64,000 bases of DNA from Christensenellaceae bacterium (GCA_012837835.1 DUQK01000044.1:1-64000), one strand, 5' to 3'. Positions 9,215 to 18,014 are shown, numbered from the stretch's first letter. The notes: generated by a model from the sequence alone, not told the origin. Made by a program: numbers and translations.

Positions 9215-9243
9215 AGTATACTTACCACCAATAAAATTGTCAA
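9215..9243 (-). promoter_or_regulatory. Promoter of the exported-protein gene
   Basis: On the minus strand TTGACA (9243-9238) and TATACT (9220-9215) are spaced 17 bases apart, upstream of the signal-peptide protein starting at 9169. Confidence 0.75.
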
Positions 9244-9639
9244 TGCAATATTTATATGAAAAAGCTATCATTTTTGGAAACGCTGAGGTGTAGAAAGTTC
9301 GTGCTGCATTTTATAAAAAACTTGCCTACAACTCGTCAATTCGTTTTGTTGACAACAATTAATAAAAGTGAGAAACTAAATTGATTTTTCCGGAAGCGAG
9401 TAGAAAGTATTAAGCAGAACGTGAAGAATTAAAAGCTTGTTAAGCAACACTTAGTTTTAATGTCGTTCCATGTGGTTATAATTGTAAATGTAAGTATAAG
9501 GAATTTGTATGAAATAGCGCCGTACAAATTTCCGGGCAAGATTAAAACGCTTTTTCCAAAACGGTACTTAAGAAATTGGTAAGCGTTACTTATTTTAAGA
9601 ATAGTGATTATAAACATAAGGAGAAAGGAGAAGCATTAT
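9244..9639. other. Intergenic region before the diguanylate cyclase gene
   Basis: About 400 AT-rich bases without a credible gene. No c-di-GMP riboswitch core or strong terminator was seen. A ribosome binding site (GGAGAAAGGAG) lies at its right end. Confidence 0.5.
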
Positions 9640-11283
9640 ATGAAAAAACTTAATGAAATAGCTTTTTTTGTATTATTAGCCTTTATATTTCTTTCCATAT
9701 CAATTATTCCGCATATTATGGATATGCCGAATCTTTATCTTCTGGATAGAAAAGTGGTTAATTTTTCCGACGGTTGGGCTTGGAAAGGCGATGGATACGA
9801 GAAAAAATATAGTCTGCCTTATCATTTTGATGTAGAAAATTCCGAACCTTTAGTGATAAGGAACACTATTCCCGATGATTTGCCCGATGGTTCTGTTTTT
9901 GCAACGAGATCTGTTGCACATTCCGTTGTTGTAAAAATTGACGGAGAAACTATTTACGAAATGGGCAATGACAGAGAAAAATATCTGGGACGGGATTTAG
10001 GTACGTTTTGGGCATTTATAAAAACCGAGCCGGAGCATAAGGGCAAGGAAATTGAAATTTCCCTTTTTTCCTATAGAACTGTTTCACATGGTTTCGCTTC
10101 CGAGGTGTTTATAGGTTCAGAAAGTGCCTTGTATGCACACCTTTTTATGCAAAATGGTTTATGGAATATTTTCTCCCCTGTTATAATTTCTTTGGGTTTA
10201 TTCATTATTTTTGCTTATTTTGTCTTTGGTATTTACAAGGAGAAAAATCGAGCTATTCTCTATCTGGGGTTTTTTGCTTTCATCATGGGCAACTGGTTTT
10301 TGGGTGAGTCGCAAATGTTGCAGCTTATAACGAAAAACACCTACTATACCGTTAGGATTACACATCTAATGACTTTGCTTGCTCCTATAACTGCTTGCTT
10401 ATTTATACGAGAAATTGTTCCGATGAAAAAGAGGTTTTTGGATGATTTCTTAGTTACTTTAGCAATTGTAAATGCAGTTGTCACTCTGGGTTTAGAGTAT
10501 TTTGATATACTGGGTCTTACCGATACTATTGATATGACGATGGTACTTATCGTATTAATCTCTGTGTATTATTTGGGAATTCTTCTAATGGAAACCTTAT
10601 TATACAAAAACGAGAAAGCGTTTAGAGAATTAAAGCTACTGTCCATTGTTTTCGTTTCTGGAATTGTGGAAATAGCAGTATATTATATAAATGGACAATT
10701 GGTAACATCTCACTTTCTGCATATTGGCGTATTGGTTTATGTTATCTTAATGTTGATATCCCAGTTTAAAGACTATATGGACAGAAAGAGGATAAGAGAA
10801 GAAAGAGAATACTATGCAAAAATGGCATATACCGATATTTTGACAGGGGGATATAACCGAGCAAGGTATATGGAAGATATGGAAAAAATAACTGAACCGG
10901 GAGGAGTAGTAATTGTACAGGTTGATACCGATAGACTCAAATATATAAATGATAGCTTTGGTCATTCTGCCGGTGATTTGGCGATTATTGACACATATCA
11001 AATTGTAGAAGCAAATTTCGCTCATGTAGGCAATACTTACCGTATAGGCGGGGATGAGTTTGCTGTAATTGTAAAAAACACTGCAACGACAGAGGAAGTG
11101 GATACCATAATTGAGAAAGTAAAAAAAGATGTAGAATTAAAAGACAAAGAAAGAGAATACACCTTTTCAATATCTTTAGGATTTGCAGAGTATGAAGCTT
11201 CCTTGGATGAAGATATTTATGCTACCGCCGTAAGAGCCGACCATAAAATGTACGAAGACAAAAGAAGGCTTAAGAATGTTTAA
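9640..11283 (+). CDS. Membrane-bound diguanylate cyclase (extracellular sensor, 7TM, GGDEF)
   Basis: A 547-residue protein. An N-terminal transmembrane helix (about 6-26) is followed by an extracytoplasmic beta-rich domain to about 160, some seven hydrophobic helices (about 170-375) as in 7TMR-DISM receptors, and a C-terminal GGDEF domain. The active site is intact: GGDEF at 470-474, preceded by DILTGGYNRAR and DTDRLKYINDSFGHSAGD. No RxxD inhibitory site stands just upstream of GGDEF, and there is no EAL domain. The ATG at 9640 is chosen because GGAGAAAGGAG precedes it; the upstream GTG at 9604 lacks one. It should make c-di-GMP in response to an unknown external cue. Confidence 0.92.
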   Translation: MKKLNEIAFFVLLAFIFLSISIIPHIMDMPNLYLLDRKVVNFSDGWAWKGDGYEKKYSLPYHFDVENSEPLVIRNTIPDDLPDGSVFATRSVAHSVVVKIDGETIYEMGNDREKYLGRDLGTFWAFIKTEPEHKGKEIEISLFSYRTVSHGFASEVFIGSESALYAHLFMQNGLWNIFSPVIISLGLFIIFAYFVFGIYKEKNRAILYLGFFAFIMGNWFLGESQMLQLITKNTYYTVRITHLMTLLAPITACLFIREIVPMKKRFLDDFLVTLAIVNAVVTLGLEYFDILGLTDTIDMTMVLIVLISVYYLGILLMETLLYKNEKAFRELKLLSIVFVSGIVEIAVYYINGQLVTSHFLHIGVLVYVILMLISQFKDYMDRKRIREEREYYAKMAYTDILTGGYNRARYMEDMEKITEPGGVVIVQVDTDRLKYINDSFGHSAGDLAIIDTYQIVEANFAHVGNTYRIGGDEFAVIVKNTATTEEVDTIIEKVKKDVELKDKEREYTFSISLGFAEYEASLDEDIYATAVRADHKMYEDKRRLKNV

Positions 11284-11430
11284 TCAGTAGGATAATTACA
11301 GAAAAGCCGTATTAAAGCATATATATACGCATAACAAAGGCATAGTATAAGACTTATTGTACGAAAACAATATGAGGTCAATTTTATTACCACACAATCC
11401 TTCGTACCACTTGAGGGCTTCTAGCTAGAT

Positions 11431-11913
11431 TTATTTGATTACCCAAAACGCCGAAAGCAATATTGTGCCGATACTTCCCAGAGTAATGAATGCTCTGTCT
11501 GTTTTCTCACCCATTCTTTTTCTTATTGCGAAGTAAAAAGCGAATCCAGCCATGCCACCGAGGGTGTTGGTGATGAGGTCAGTGATGTCGCTGGTGCCAA
11601 GCGCCAAGATATATTGAGTTACTTCAAAGAGCAGGCTGAGTAGGGAAATAAATAGCACAGACTTGAGCCAAGCGGATTTTTTCTCCTTATCTTTTAGGAG
11701 CATGCCTAGGTAGAGTCCAATGGGTGAGAAGGCGAGAAAGTTAAGCAGTGTTTCTTTTGCGTTAAATGCTGGAATCCAGTTGATACTCCGGAATTCAGGC
11801 AAAAAAAGAACCTGTAGGGTATGGATGCTACTCTTGAAGAGAATCATCCAGACCAGAATCAGCAAGTACAAGGCAAGCAGAGTTGTAACCCAGAGTTTTT
11901 TCTTTTGTTTCAT
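11431..11913 (-). CDS. VanZ family membrane protein
   Basis: A 160-residue protein with four to five hydrophobic helices and the VanZ pattern: INWIPAF near 43, LLNFLAFSPIGLYLG near 56, SLLFEVTQYILALGTSDITDLITNTLGG near 95. VanZ of the glycopeptide-resistance transposon gives low-level teicoplanin resistance, but most VanZ-domain proteins have no assigned role, and no vanA/vanX-type genes are nearby. It is convergent with the diguanylate cyclase gene and appears monocistronic. Confidence 0.88.
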   Translation of the reverse strand: MKQKKKLWVTTLLALYLLILVWMILFKSSIHTLQVLFLPEFRSINWIPAFNAKETLLNFLAFSPIGLYLGMLLKDKEKKSAWLKSVLFISLLSLLFEVTQYILALGTSDITDLITNTLGGMAGFAFYFAIRKRMGEKTDRAFITLGSIGTILLSAFWVIK

Positions 11914-12083
11914 CAGTTATTGCCCTCCAGTATACAAACGAAAATCAGGTTCATTTTATTTCATGATAAACATAACAATTATAACATAAATAAAACGCTT
12001 ATCTCAACTGATCTTAAGAGTAAATTTGCAAAGTAATGTTTGACTTCTCTACAAAACTCATAAATAATGCTGCAAATTAACGG

Positions 12084-12112
12084 TTGAATTTTACAGCAAT
12101 AGAGTGTACAAT
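12084..12112 (+). promoter_or_regulatory. Promoter of the toxin-antitoxin pair
   Basis: TTGAAT (12084-12089) and TACAAT (12107-12112) are separated by 17 bases, directly upstream of the antitoxin ribosome binding site. Such promoters are usually repressed by the antitoxin-toxin complex. Confidence 0.65.
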
Positions 12113-12137
12113 ATACTAAATGAAAGGAGTTGAAATT

Positions 12138-12392
12138 ATGCCGAACATTAAACCCGTTTCCGATTTGCGCAATTATACAGAAGTACTGCGTGATGTGGCT
12201 GTAGGCACTCCTGTATTTTTAACAAAGAACGGCAGAGGTAAATACGCCATTGTAGATATAAAAGACTATGAAAAAACGCAGGCAAGCCTTGAAATGTTAA
12301 GCGAACTTGCCAAGGGGCGTAAGAGTGGCGAGGAGCAAGGCTGGTTGAATTTGCAAACTGTAGAAGAAAATCTTGGAATCATTCATGAATAA
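12138..12392 (+). CDS. Phd/YefM-type antitoxin
   Basis: An 84-residue protein with the Phd/YefM N-terminal DNA-binding fold (IKPVSDLRNYTEVLRDV, then PVFLTKNGRGKYAIVDIKDYEK) and a C-terminal toxin-binding tail. The ATG at 12138 follows AAAGGAG; an ATG at 12120 lies ahead of that site and is unlikely. Its last codons overlap the start of the RelE-like toxin gene, the usual antitoxin-first order. It should neutralise the toxin and repress the shared promoter. Confidence 0.9.
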   Translation: MPNIKPVSDLRNYTEVLRDVAVGTPVFLTKNGRGKYAIVDIKDYEKTQASLEMLSELAKGRKSGEEQGWLNLQTVEENLGIIHE

Positions 12393-12711
12393 TCTTTATC
12401 TATCCCCACAAGCGCAGGAAGACCTTTTCCAAATCAAAGCATATATTGAGAATGATTTAGAAAATTCGGCGGCGGCTCTATCAACGGTTGGAAAAATCAC
12501 AAAAACAATAGGCAGATTGCGGGAACACGCATTCATAGGTTCGCCGCTTAGCGTAAAAATTAATGTAAGCAGCGATTATCGCTATCTAATAAGCGGTAAC
12601 TATATGATTTTTTATAGAGTGTTAGGTGATGATGTGTTTGTTGACCGTATACTATACGGCAGGAGAGACTATATTCGTATACTGTTCGCAGATGAAAATG
12701 AAGATGAGTAG
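12385..12711 (+). CDS. RelE/ParE-family toxin
   Basis: A 108-residue protein of the RelE/ParE superfamily: LSPQAQEDLFQIKAYIENDL at the N-terminus, the core IGRLREHAFIGSPL, then YRYLISGNYMIFYRV and the C-terminal VFVDRILYGRRDYIRILF. Family members either cleave mRNA on the ribosome (RelE) or poison gyrase (ParE); the sequence does not decide. The ATG overlaps the antitoxin stop within ATGAATAA, so translation is coupled. A terminator follows about 50 bases downstream. Confidence 0.9.
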   Translation: MNNLYLSPQAQEDLFQIKAYIENDLENSAAALSTVGKITKTIGRLREHAFIGSPLSVKINVSSDYRYLISGNYMIFYRVLGDDVFVDRILYGRRDYIRILFADENEDE

Positions 12712-12759
12712 CGTACTGCGCTCGATTTATTAGGAATAATTTTATAAAAACTAATCTAT

Positions 12760-12794
12760 AAAACGCCTGTAATCGTTTATACAAGGCGTTTTTT
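12760..12794 (+). terminator. Terminator of the toxin-antitoxin pair
   Basis: An inverted repeat (arms about 12761-12770 and 12781-12791, one bulge) is followed by a run of T, about 50 bases after the toxin stop. Confidence 0.7.
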
Positions 12795-13230
12795 GGCGGA
12801 GTTGGCACAAAACCCGTCCAGTAATGCGATAGAAGTGTTTTTGTAGAGCGATATCGTATTGTATTTTGTTCTTTTATTGATATTTTGATATATATACTGG
12901 AGAATAGTTTCGAATATGAAACCTAAAAACCTATATTACACAAAGCAAAAAAGAGGAAACTTTATTGTTCCAATTGATATTCTGATATGTGACTAGATAT
13001 GGAGTATGATAGAATATCATAAACAGGCACTCACGAAAATCAGAAAGGGTGTAATACCAGAAAAAAGGGTGCCTTTTTCTAATGGGAGCACCTTTTTTTA
13101 CAAGAGTATGATATAATTTAATTGTTTTAAGATACGGTGCGGATGTCTGTTGTTATTTAAAAGTAAAAAGATTGCGTGCTTAATTTTGTCTGAAACATAG
13201 TTAGTTAATTATAAAGGTTTGGAGGTTTAT
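12795..13230. other. AT-rich non-coding stretch upstream of tcmP
   Basis: About 430 bases without a credible gene. Contents seen are two imperfect direct repeats beginning ATTGATATT at 12876 and 12973, a terminator-like hairpin near 13066-13099, a TATAAT-like box near 13111 without a convincing -35, and GGAGG just before tcmP. Confidence 0.5.
13066..13099 (+). terminator. Terminator-like hairpin upstream of tcmP
   Basis: A short GGTGC/GCACC stem with a long loop is followed by seven T. No plus-strand gene lies immediately before it, so it may end a small RNA or be a relic. Confidence 0.4.
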
Positions 13231-14433
13231 GTGGCGAAGAAAAATGATGACTTTTTTGTAAAGAAGAAGGCTTGGTCTGTTGTAAAGGATGAGCTTCTGG
13301 GCTGTTATTTAAAACCTTATGTCTCTAAAATCTTGCATACATACAAACCATTGGTATATGTAGATTGTTTTGCTGGCAAAGGGAAATTCGAGGACGGTAA
13401 TGATGGATCTCCGTTAATTGCGCTTAGAATAATTGATGAGTGCTGTGCAAGTACGAAAATGAAAAGCATACAGGTTGAAGCTATATTTATTGACCTAAAC
13501 TATGCAGATGATTTGAAGGAAAACCTCAAGGCTTACCCTTGGACAAAAATAGTATCGGGCAAATATGAGGACAACATCAAATCTATTTTGCGTGATAAAG
13601 AAAACTGCAATGTGTTCCTTTATATTGATCCTTACGGTATTAAGGCGTTGCAGAGCTCCTTATTCGACTACTTTGCAAAAGGTCAATTTAGTTCTATAGA
13701 ATTGCTTATAAATATGAACTCGTTTGGTTTTATCAGAGAGGCTTGTCATGCACTTGGAACCACTTTTGATGAAAAGGCGCTTTTCGATGATCTGGTTGAG
13801 TACGAGCCAACAAAAATGGATGCTTCTGATAAATCTATTAGAGAACTCAACGAAATAGCTGGAGGCGACTACTGGCAGTCGATCATTGAAGCCTATACAA
13901 AAGGTGAAATAAATACTTACGATGCAGAGGTTCAATTTTCGGAACAGTATTGTATGCGTCTCATGAAAAGTTACACTTATGTTCTTAATATGCCGGTCAG
14001 AATTAAGAGGGGGCACCGACCAAAATATAGACTAATCCATGCAACAAACCATAGGGATGGTTGTCTGCTTATGGTTGATAACATTTGTAATCGTTGGGAG
14101 ACACTGCGGGGAATCCAATCTGGTGGGCAGATGGCACTATGGACCGAGAACTATGATAATCAGATGGTTAATGAGGATGATATTGTTGCAAAAACATTAG
14201 AACATTTTTCTCAATGCATTAACTGGACATCTCTTCATGATGCACTTGCCGTTTTTTTTATGAAACATGGTCCAATTTGTTCTACTGGTGATGTGAAACA
14301 AATACTAAAAAAATTTGAAAAGGATGGTAGGTTGGCTATATTAAGAAATCCGGACATGACTGTGAAGGGGAAACCTACTGCATTCATGTCTGAAGAAAAA
14401 GGAAAAACAGTGTCTGTGAGGTGGATAAATTGA
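13231..14433 (+). CDS. Three-Cys-motif partner protein TcmP
   Basis: A 400-residue protein resembling the TcmP family, found next to radical-SAM-like proteins with three clustered cysteines. The N-terminus has the family layout (FFVKKKAWSVVKDELLGCYL, then YVDCFAGKGKFEDGNDGSPLIAL near 42, which resembles a Rossmann methyltransferase loop, and FLYIDPYGIKALQSSLFD near 131). The C-terminal third resembles a winged-helix module. The GTG at 13231 is used because GGAGG lies 5 bases upstream; a TTG at 13219 lies in front of that site. The next gene starts within its last codons. Biochemical function is not known; pairing with the CX3CX3C protein is the best clue. Confidence 0.82.
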   Translation: MAKKNDDFFVKKKAWSVVKDELLGCYLKPYVSKILHTYKPLVYVDCFAGKGKFEDGNDGSPLIALRIIDECCASTKMKSIQVEAIFIDLNYADDLKENLKAYPWTKIVSGKYEDNIKSILRDKENCNVFLYIDPYGIKALQSSLFDYFAKGQFSSIELLINMNSFGFIREACHALGTTFDEKALFDDLVEYEPTKMDASDKSIRELNEIAGGDYWQSIIEAYTKGEINTYDAEVQFSEQYCMRLMKSYTYVLNMPVRIKRGHRPKYRLIHATNHRDGCLLMVDNICNRWETLRGIQSGGQMALWTENYDNQMVNEDDIVAKTLEHFSQCINWTSLHDALAVFFMKHGPICSTGDVKQILKKFEKDGRLAILRNPDMTVKGKPTAFMSEEKGKTVSVRWIN

Positions 14434-15203
14434 AAAAAATAAAGAAGTTTATCCAACGTAAGACACTTATATATAAAACGGAGGTTGAATATGGAGATTA
14501 TACGATGAATCATGTTCTCGGCTGTTCTCACGGATGCCTCTATCCATGCTATGCATATTTACAAAAAAAGCGCTTTGGTGATGTAAAGTCGTATAAAGAT
14601 TGGTGTGAACCGGCGCTTGTAGAGAACACATTAGAGCTATTGGATGAAGAACTTCCGAGATTTAAGAGTAAGATCCAAATGTTGCACCTCTGTTTTACGA
14701 CTGATCCGTTTATGTATCAGTACAAAGAGGTGCAAGATATGAGCCTTGCTGCTATCAAGAAGATTAACGCTGCCGGTGTCAAATGCTCTGTATTAACAAA
14801 AGGAGTTCTGCCGATTGAATTGGCAGAGTTATCGAAAGATAATGAATATGGTGTTACCTTGATATCTACAAATGAGACATTCAGGAAACGAATGGAACCG
14901 GGCTCGGCGCCGTGGAAAAAGCGTCTGGATGCATTAAAAGCGCTGCACAATGCAGGGTGTAAAACTTGGGTGAGTATTGAACCATATCCAACGCCGAATA
15001 TTGTAAAGCAGGATATGCAAAAGCTACTGGATGAAGTTAGCTTTGTTGACTGCATTATTTTTGGTAGAATGAATTATAATAAAGAGGTCACATTATATGC
15101 TGAACATAAGAAGTTTTTCAATGATAGTGCTGCAGAAGTAATGTTATTCTGTAATAAACATGGTATCAGTTACCACATCAAAGAAGGAACAATAACAGAT
15201 TAA
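14430..15203 (+). CDS. Radical-SAM-like protein with CX3CX3C motif (TcmP partner)
   Basis: A protein of about 257 residues with the cysteine cluster GCSHGCLYPCYAY near 30. The spacing is CX3CX3C rather than the standard CX3CX2C of radical SAM enzymes. The rest follows a radical SAM barrel: LCFTTDPFMY near 88, CSVLTKGVLP near 117, GVTLISTNETFRKRMEPGSAPWKKRLDAL near 140 and WVSIEPYPTPN near 180. These segments resemble the DUF5131/Gp37-Gp68 and SplB-like groups. The start is taken as a TTG overlapping the tcmP stop (TTGA) behind GAGGTGG; a GTG at 14421 is an alternative. Substrate unknown. Confidence 0.78.
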   Translation: MKKIKKFIQRKTLIYKTEVEYGDYTMNHVLGCSHGCLYPCYAYLQKKRFGDVKSYKDWCEPALVENTLELLDEELPRFKSKIQMLHLCFTTDPFMYQYKEVQDMSLAAIKKINAAGVKCSVLTKGVLPIELAELSKDNEYGVTLISTNETFRKRMEPGSAPWKKRLDALKALHNAGCKTWVSIEPYPTPNIVKQDMQKLLDEVSFVDCIIFGRMNYNKEVTLYAEHKKFFNDSAAEVMLFCNKHGISYHIKEGTITD

Positions 15204-15597
15204 TATTAATCAAGAAAGATATATAATCTGATTTCCGTGTAAATTAACAGGTTGTATCTTTTTAATGACAATCAAAGCTGTAAAAGTAAGCCTGAAAAGA
15301 CAGGGCTGTTAATATCCTAAAAAACCATATTTTACAGGGTATCGGGGAACACAATACAATTGTTTGGCAAATCAAAACTGTTTTTAGATGATGTACACTA
15401 TTTGAACGCGATGTAAACCTATTGAGTTTCGTTGCTTAGGATTCTAACTAGCAAAAATGATAATAATCCGTCTTGCCAAAAGACATTGTGTGGATACTAC
15501 GATTTGGCAATGTGCCGGGAAGTATTATGTTTCAAGGGAAATGGCAAATTCTATAATAATTAAGAAAAGGTTTAATAAGTTAATGTTGACGACTGTA
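15204..15597. other. Non-coding gap between the TcmP pair and the nuclease gene
   Basis: About 390 AT-rich bases where two convergent genes meet. No intact ORF, clear terminator or RNA gene was recognised. Short open stretches broken by stops (for example around 15360-15420) may be gene debris but could not be assigned. Confidence 0.45.
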
Positions 15598-16689
15598 TCA
15601 AATATTGCTTTTGCGTCTATTGCAGTCTGCACATAGCATCATGCAATTTTCAGCTATTGTTTTTCCGCCTTTGCTCCAAGGGGTTATATGGTCAGCTTGC
15701 ATTTTTTCAAATGGGAAGTGTTGTTTGCATTTATTGCAGATACCTTTTTGTCTTTCGTAAGCAACTCTTGCCATTTTAGGGGTAAATTTTCTTATGTTTA
15801 AATGTCGTTCGTCCCCACCAAGTAAATACTCATATATGCCAGAGAGTTTTGTTACATCCTCATTATCCATAAGCTCAAGGATCTGTTCTTCAAGTTGTTT
15901 CGGGTCGTAATGGTTAGCATGATATTTGTTATAAAATATTCCCCAATCAAGACCTTTCATTTCTCTACGATAAACAGGGAAGGTTGCTTTAACCCAATTT
16001 ATAACCGCTTGGAAGTAAAGCCATAATTTATTACAATTTGTATCATGCTGATGTTCAGCCATATAATCCTCAATTTCTTTTTCGTCACGGGACGCAATCC
16101 ATTTAATAGCGGTTTCAAGGTAGTTTTGACGAATTGGCGATCCATTCATGTATTCACTTGCTATAGCGTAAGCGGGGCAACCCGTTTTGCTGAAGTATTT
16201 TTTTGCTTCCGTCAGCCATTCACCAGTATAAATAGCATTCCGTAATTCTTGATCTGTTAATTTTTCTCCAGCTATGTTTATAATCTTAAACCAATCAAGT
16301 TTTTCCTTGTCAGTTCCTTCACATATATAAATCATTAAAGGATAATTCAATATGTGTTGTTGCTCACTTTGCGTAAGGTTATGAAACCCCATATGATCTA
16401 TAGAAAAATCACCATTTACATATTGGCAAACGCTAATTGTTCGTTGTTGCCCATCCAGTAATTCAAAATTGCCATCATCGCTTTTTACCCAATACATAAC
16501 GTTTAGCGGGAAGTTTTTCTGTATTGTACGAATAACTTCATCACGCTGCTTATCCTTATAGATAAATTCACGTTGAAAAGCGGGACGAATGTTCAAGCGA
16601 CCGTTATAACCTATAACACCATCTTCTGCACTGTCTTTATAGCCTTCAACAACTTCACGGACAGGTATTTCATGCAACTCGATTTTCAT
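15598..16689 (-). CDS. DUF262 and HNH endonuclease domain protein (putative restriction component)
   Basis: A 363-residue protein with two domains. The N-terminal DUF262 (ParB/Srx-like) domain shows RPAFQREFIYKDKQRDEVI near 37 and the motif ELLDGQQRTISV near 76; in GmrS-type proteins this domain binds nucleotide and couples it to cleavage. The C-terminal HNH nuclease shows CNKCKQHFPFEKMQADH near 316, then TPWSKGG, N and LCADCNRRKS, with both zinc CxxC pairs and the DH pair intact. Its start overlaps the stop of the upstream methylase by 4 bases. Together they look like a restriction-modification unit, which is inferred. Confidence 0.85.
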   Translation of the reverse strand: MKIELHEIPVREVVEGYKDSAEDGVIGYNGRLNIRPAFQREFIYKDKQRDEVIRTIQKNFPLNVMYWVKSDDGNFELLDGQQRTISVCQYVNGDFSIDHMGFHNLTQSEQQHILNYPLMIYICEGTDKEKLDWFKIINIAGEKLTDQELRNAIYTGEWLTEAKKYFSKTGCPAYAIASEYMNGSPIRQNYLETAIKWIASRDEKEIEDYMAEHQHDTNCNKLWLYFQAVINWVKATFPVYRREMKGLDWGIFYNKYHANHYDPKQLEEQILELMDNEDVTKLSGIYEYLLGGDERHLNIRKFTPKMARVAYERQKGICNKCKQHFPFEKMQADHITPWSKGGKTIAENCMMLCADCNRRKSNI

Positions 16690-17783
16690 TGTTTATCCTC
16701 ACTTTTCGCTTGTTTTCGACGTATAAGAATACGGGCATACTTTTCTTTACCTTTAATCCGTCCCCGGTGTCTAAATCTACTGTCTGTTCGTAAACTTTCT
16801 GTTGAATCAGATAAATCACTGCTGTGTGTTTGTCCTATAATTTCAAATTGTTCTGGGTTGTAGTACTGCATAAATGTGATTGGAACACCCATAATATCGT
16901 AATAATCACAAGGAATATCGGCTGTCCGGCTAACTTCAATTGCATTGTAATTATCATATTTTGGATAATTTTCAGGTGAATATGTTCTAAACAGTGTCAT
17001 ATCTTCATGGCGCTTTTCAATATCAAGGTTTGTAAACCAACAAATATTACCCATACGCCGCCATTTTTGTCCGTTTTCGTCAATTTTGAAATCGGTTGCT
17101 TTTTCCTCATATGTGTCCGGTACGGCAAACCAAAAATGTCCGTTGTTATAACCTAACCAAATTTCGTTATCTCGAATAAGTGGAAAGATATCGCTATAAC
17201 AAACATTGTTCTGATTACCGATAATTAAAAAATCTTTTTTATACTCAATAAGTTGAGCCATATATTCACGAAATAAAGAGAATGGGGGATTGGTTACAAC
17301 AATATCTGCTTGTTGCAATAGATCTACACATTCTGGGGAACGAAAATCACCGTCACCATCTAGTAGCGTAAGGATGTTCTTTTTATTTCTTATTAGGTAT
17401 TCCACGTCCGCAAGATCTGTACGCCCATCTTGGTTTAAGTCTGTTACTTCTGTTATTTCAATTTTATATGGCTTTTTACCACTTTTTGCTTCGCCTATAA
17501 TGTTATCTTGACCATAGATATTAAGTTGAGAATACATGATTGGTGAAGTTGCATAACAAGTGGCAATTAGTTTTTTCAAGCCTAACGAATTAAAATTGAT
17601 TGCAAAGTATTTGAAAAAGTTACTTTCATAAGGGTCGTCACAGTTACAAAAAACAATCTTGTCCATAAAGTGTTTCCGATAATATTTTAACTCATTTTCA
17701 ATAAGCGATAATTGGGTGTAAAACTCATCCGCTTTATCCCTTCTTGAAGAATGTAAATTTCTATTACCTGTCTTTTTTGCCAA
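16686..17783 (-). CDS. Adenine-specific DNA methyltransferase, EcoRI-methylase family
   Basis: A 365-residue protein of the EcoRI-type N6-adenine methylase family. Recognisable are KADEFYTQLSLIENELKYY near 17, VFCNCDDPYESNFFKYFA near 44, the catalytic motif IV NPPF in DIVVTNPPFSLFREY near 166, and the distal NICWFTNLDIEKRH segment near 250. Start is a TTG behind GGGAGGG, 5 bases away. It overlaps the DUF262-HNH gene by 4 bases, so protection and cleavage functions are made together. EcoRI-family members include GAATTC methylases, but the target site here cannot be read from sequence. Confidence 0.88.
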   Translation of the reverse strand: MAKKTGNRNLHSSRRDKADEFYTQLSLIENELKYYRKHFMDKIVFCNCDDPYESNFFKYFAINFNSLGLKKLIATCYATSPIMYSQLNIYGQDNIIGEAKSGKKPYKIEITEVTDLNQDGRTDLADVEYLIRNKKNILTLLDGDGDFRSPECVDLLQQADIVVTNPPFSLFREYMAQLIEYKKDFLIIGNQNNVCYSDIFPLIRDNEIWLGYNNGHFWFAVPDTYEEKATDFKIDENGQKWRRMGNICWFTNLDIEKRHEDMTLFRTYSPENYPKYDNYNAIEVSRTADIPCDYYDIMGVPITFMQYYNPEQFEIIGQTHSSDLSDSTESLRTDSRFRHRGRIKGKEKYARILIRRKQAKSEDKQ

Positions 17784-17875
17784 TTTGCCCTCCCTAGTGT
17801 TTCTGCTTTAATCAGTTATTTATATATTACAGTAAATTAGAAGTAAAATCAAAGTGTTTGAGGGATAGATAAATA

Positions 17876-17965
17876 TGGTGAAGAGGACGGGATTCGCCCG
17901 CTTACGCGGGTCCTATTACTGCAAAACCGTCCACTAGACGCTTTTGCTACGCTCTGTTCAATCCT
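17876..17965 (-). pseudogene. Decayed tRNA-like sequence
   Basis: On the minus strand a stretch of about 85 bases ends in CACCA, with a possible D-arm, a weak GCA anticodon arm, a variable-arm-like hairpin (CCCGC GTAA GCGGG) and a T-arm whose loop has 5 bases (CGAAT) instead of 7. The 5' acceptor strand does not pair cleanly with CCTCTTC. Taken together it looks like a tRNA missing two T-loop bases and part of its acceptor, lying just downstream of tRNA-Ser. Confidence 0.4.
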
Positions 17966-17986
17966 TTTTCGCATTTCCGCCAAATG

Positions 17987-18007
17987 AAAACCACCCTTAC
18001 GGGCGGT
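17987..18007 (-). terminator. Terminator of tRNA-Ser
   Basis: A 7-bp stem (arms 18001-18007 and 17990-17996, 4-base loop) followed by TTTT on the minus strand, 8 bases after the tRNA 3' end. Confidence 0.6.
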
Positions 18008-18014
18008 CTTCATC

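Noticed and set aside
9244..9639. c-di-GMP riboswitch upstream of the diguanylate cyclase
   Set aside because: No conserved c-di-GMP aptamer core was found in the leader.
11431..11913. Glycopeptide resistance locus
   Set aside because: Only a VanZ-domain protein is present; the van ligase and dipeptidase genes are missing, so resistance cannot be inferred.
15360..15540. Transposase remnant in the gap before the DUF262-HNH gene
   Set aside because: Short open stretches are broken by stops and show no recognisable transposase motif.
17900..17945. tRNA-Cys because of a GCA anticodon-like loop
   Set aside because: The anticodon stem has a mismatch, the T-loop is two bases short and the discriminator base is A rather than the U typical of tRNA-Cys.
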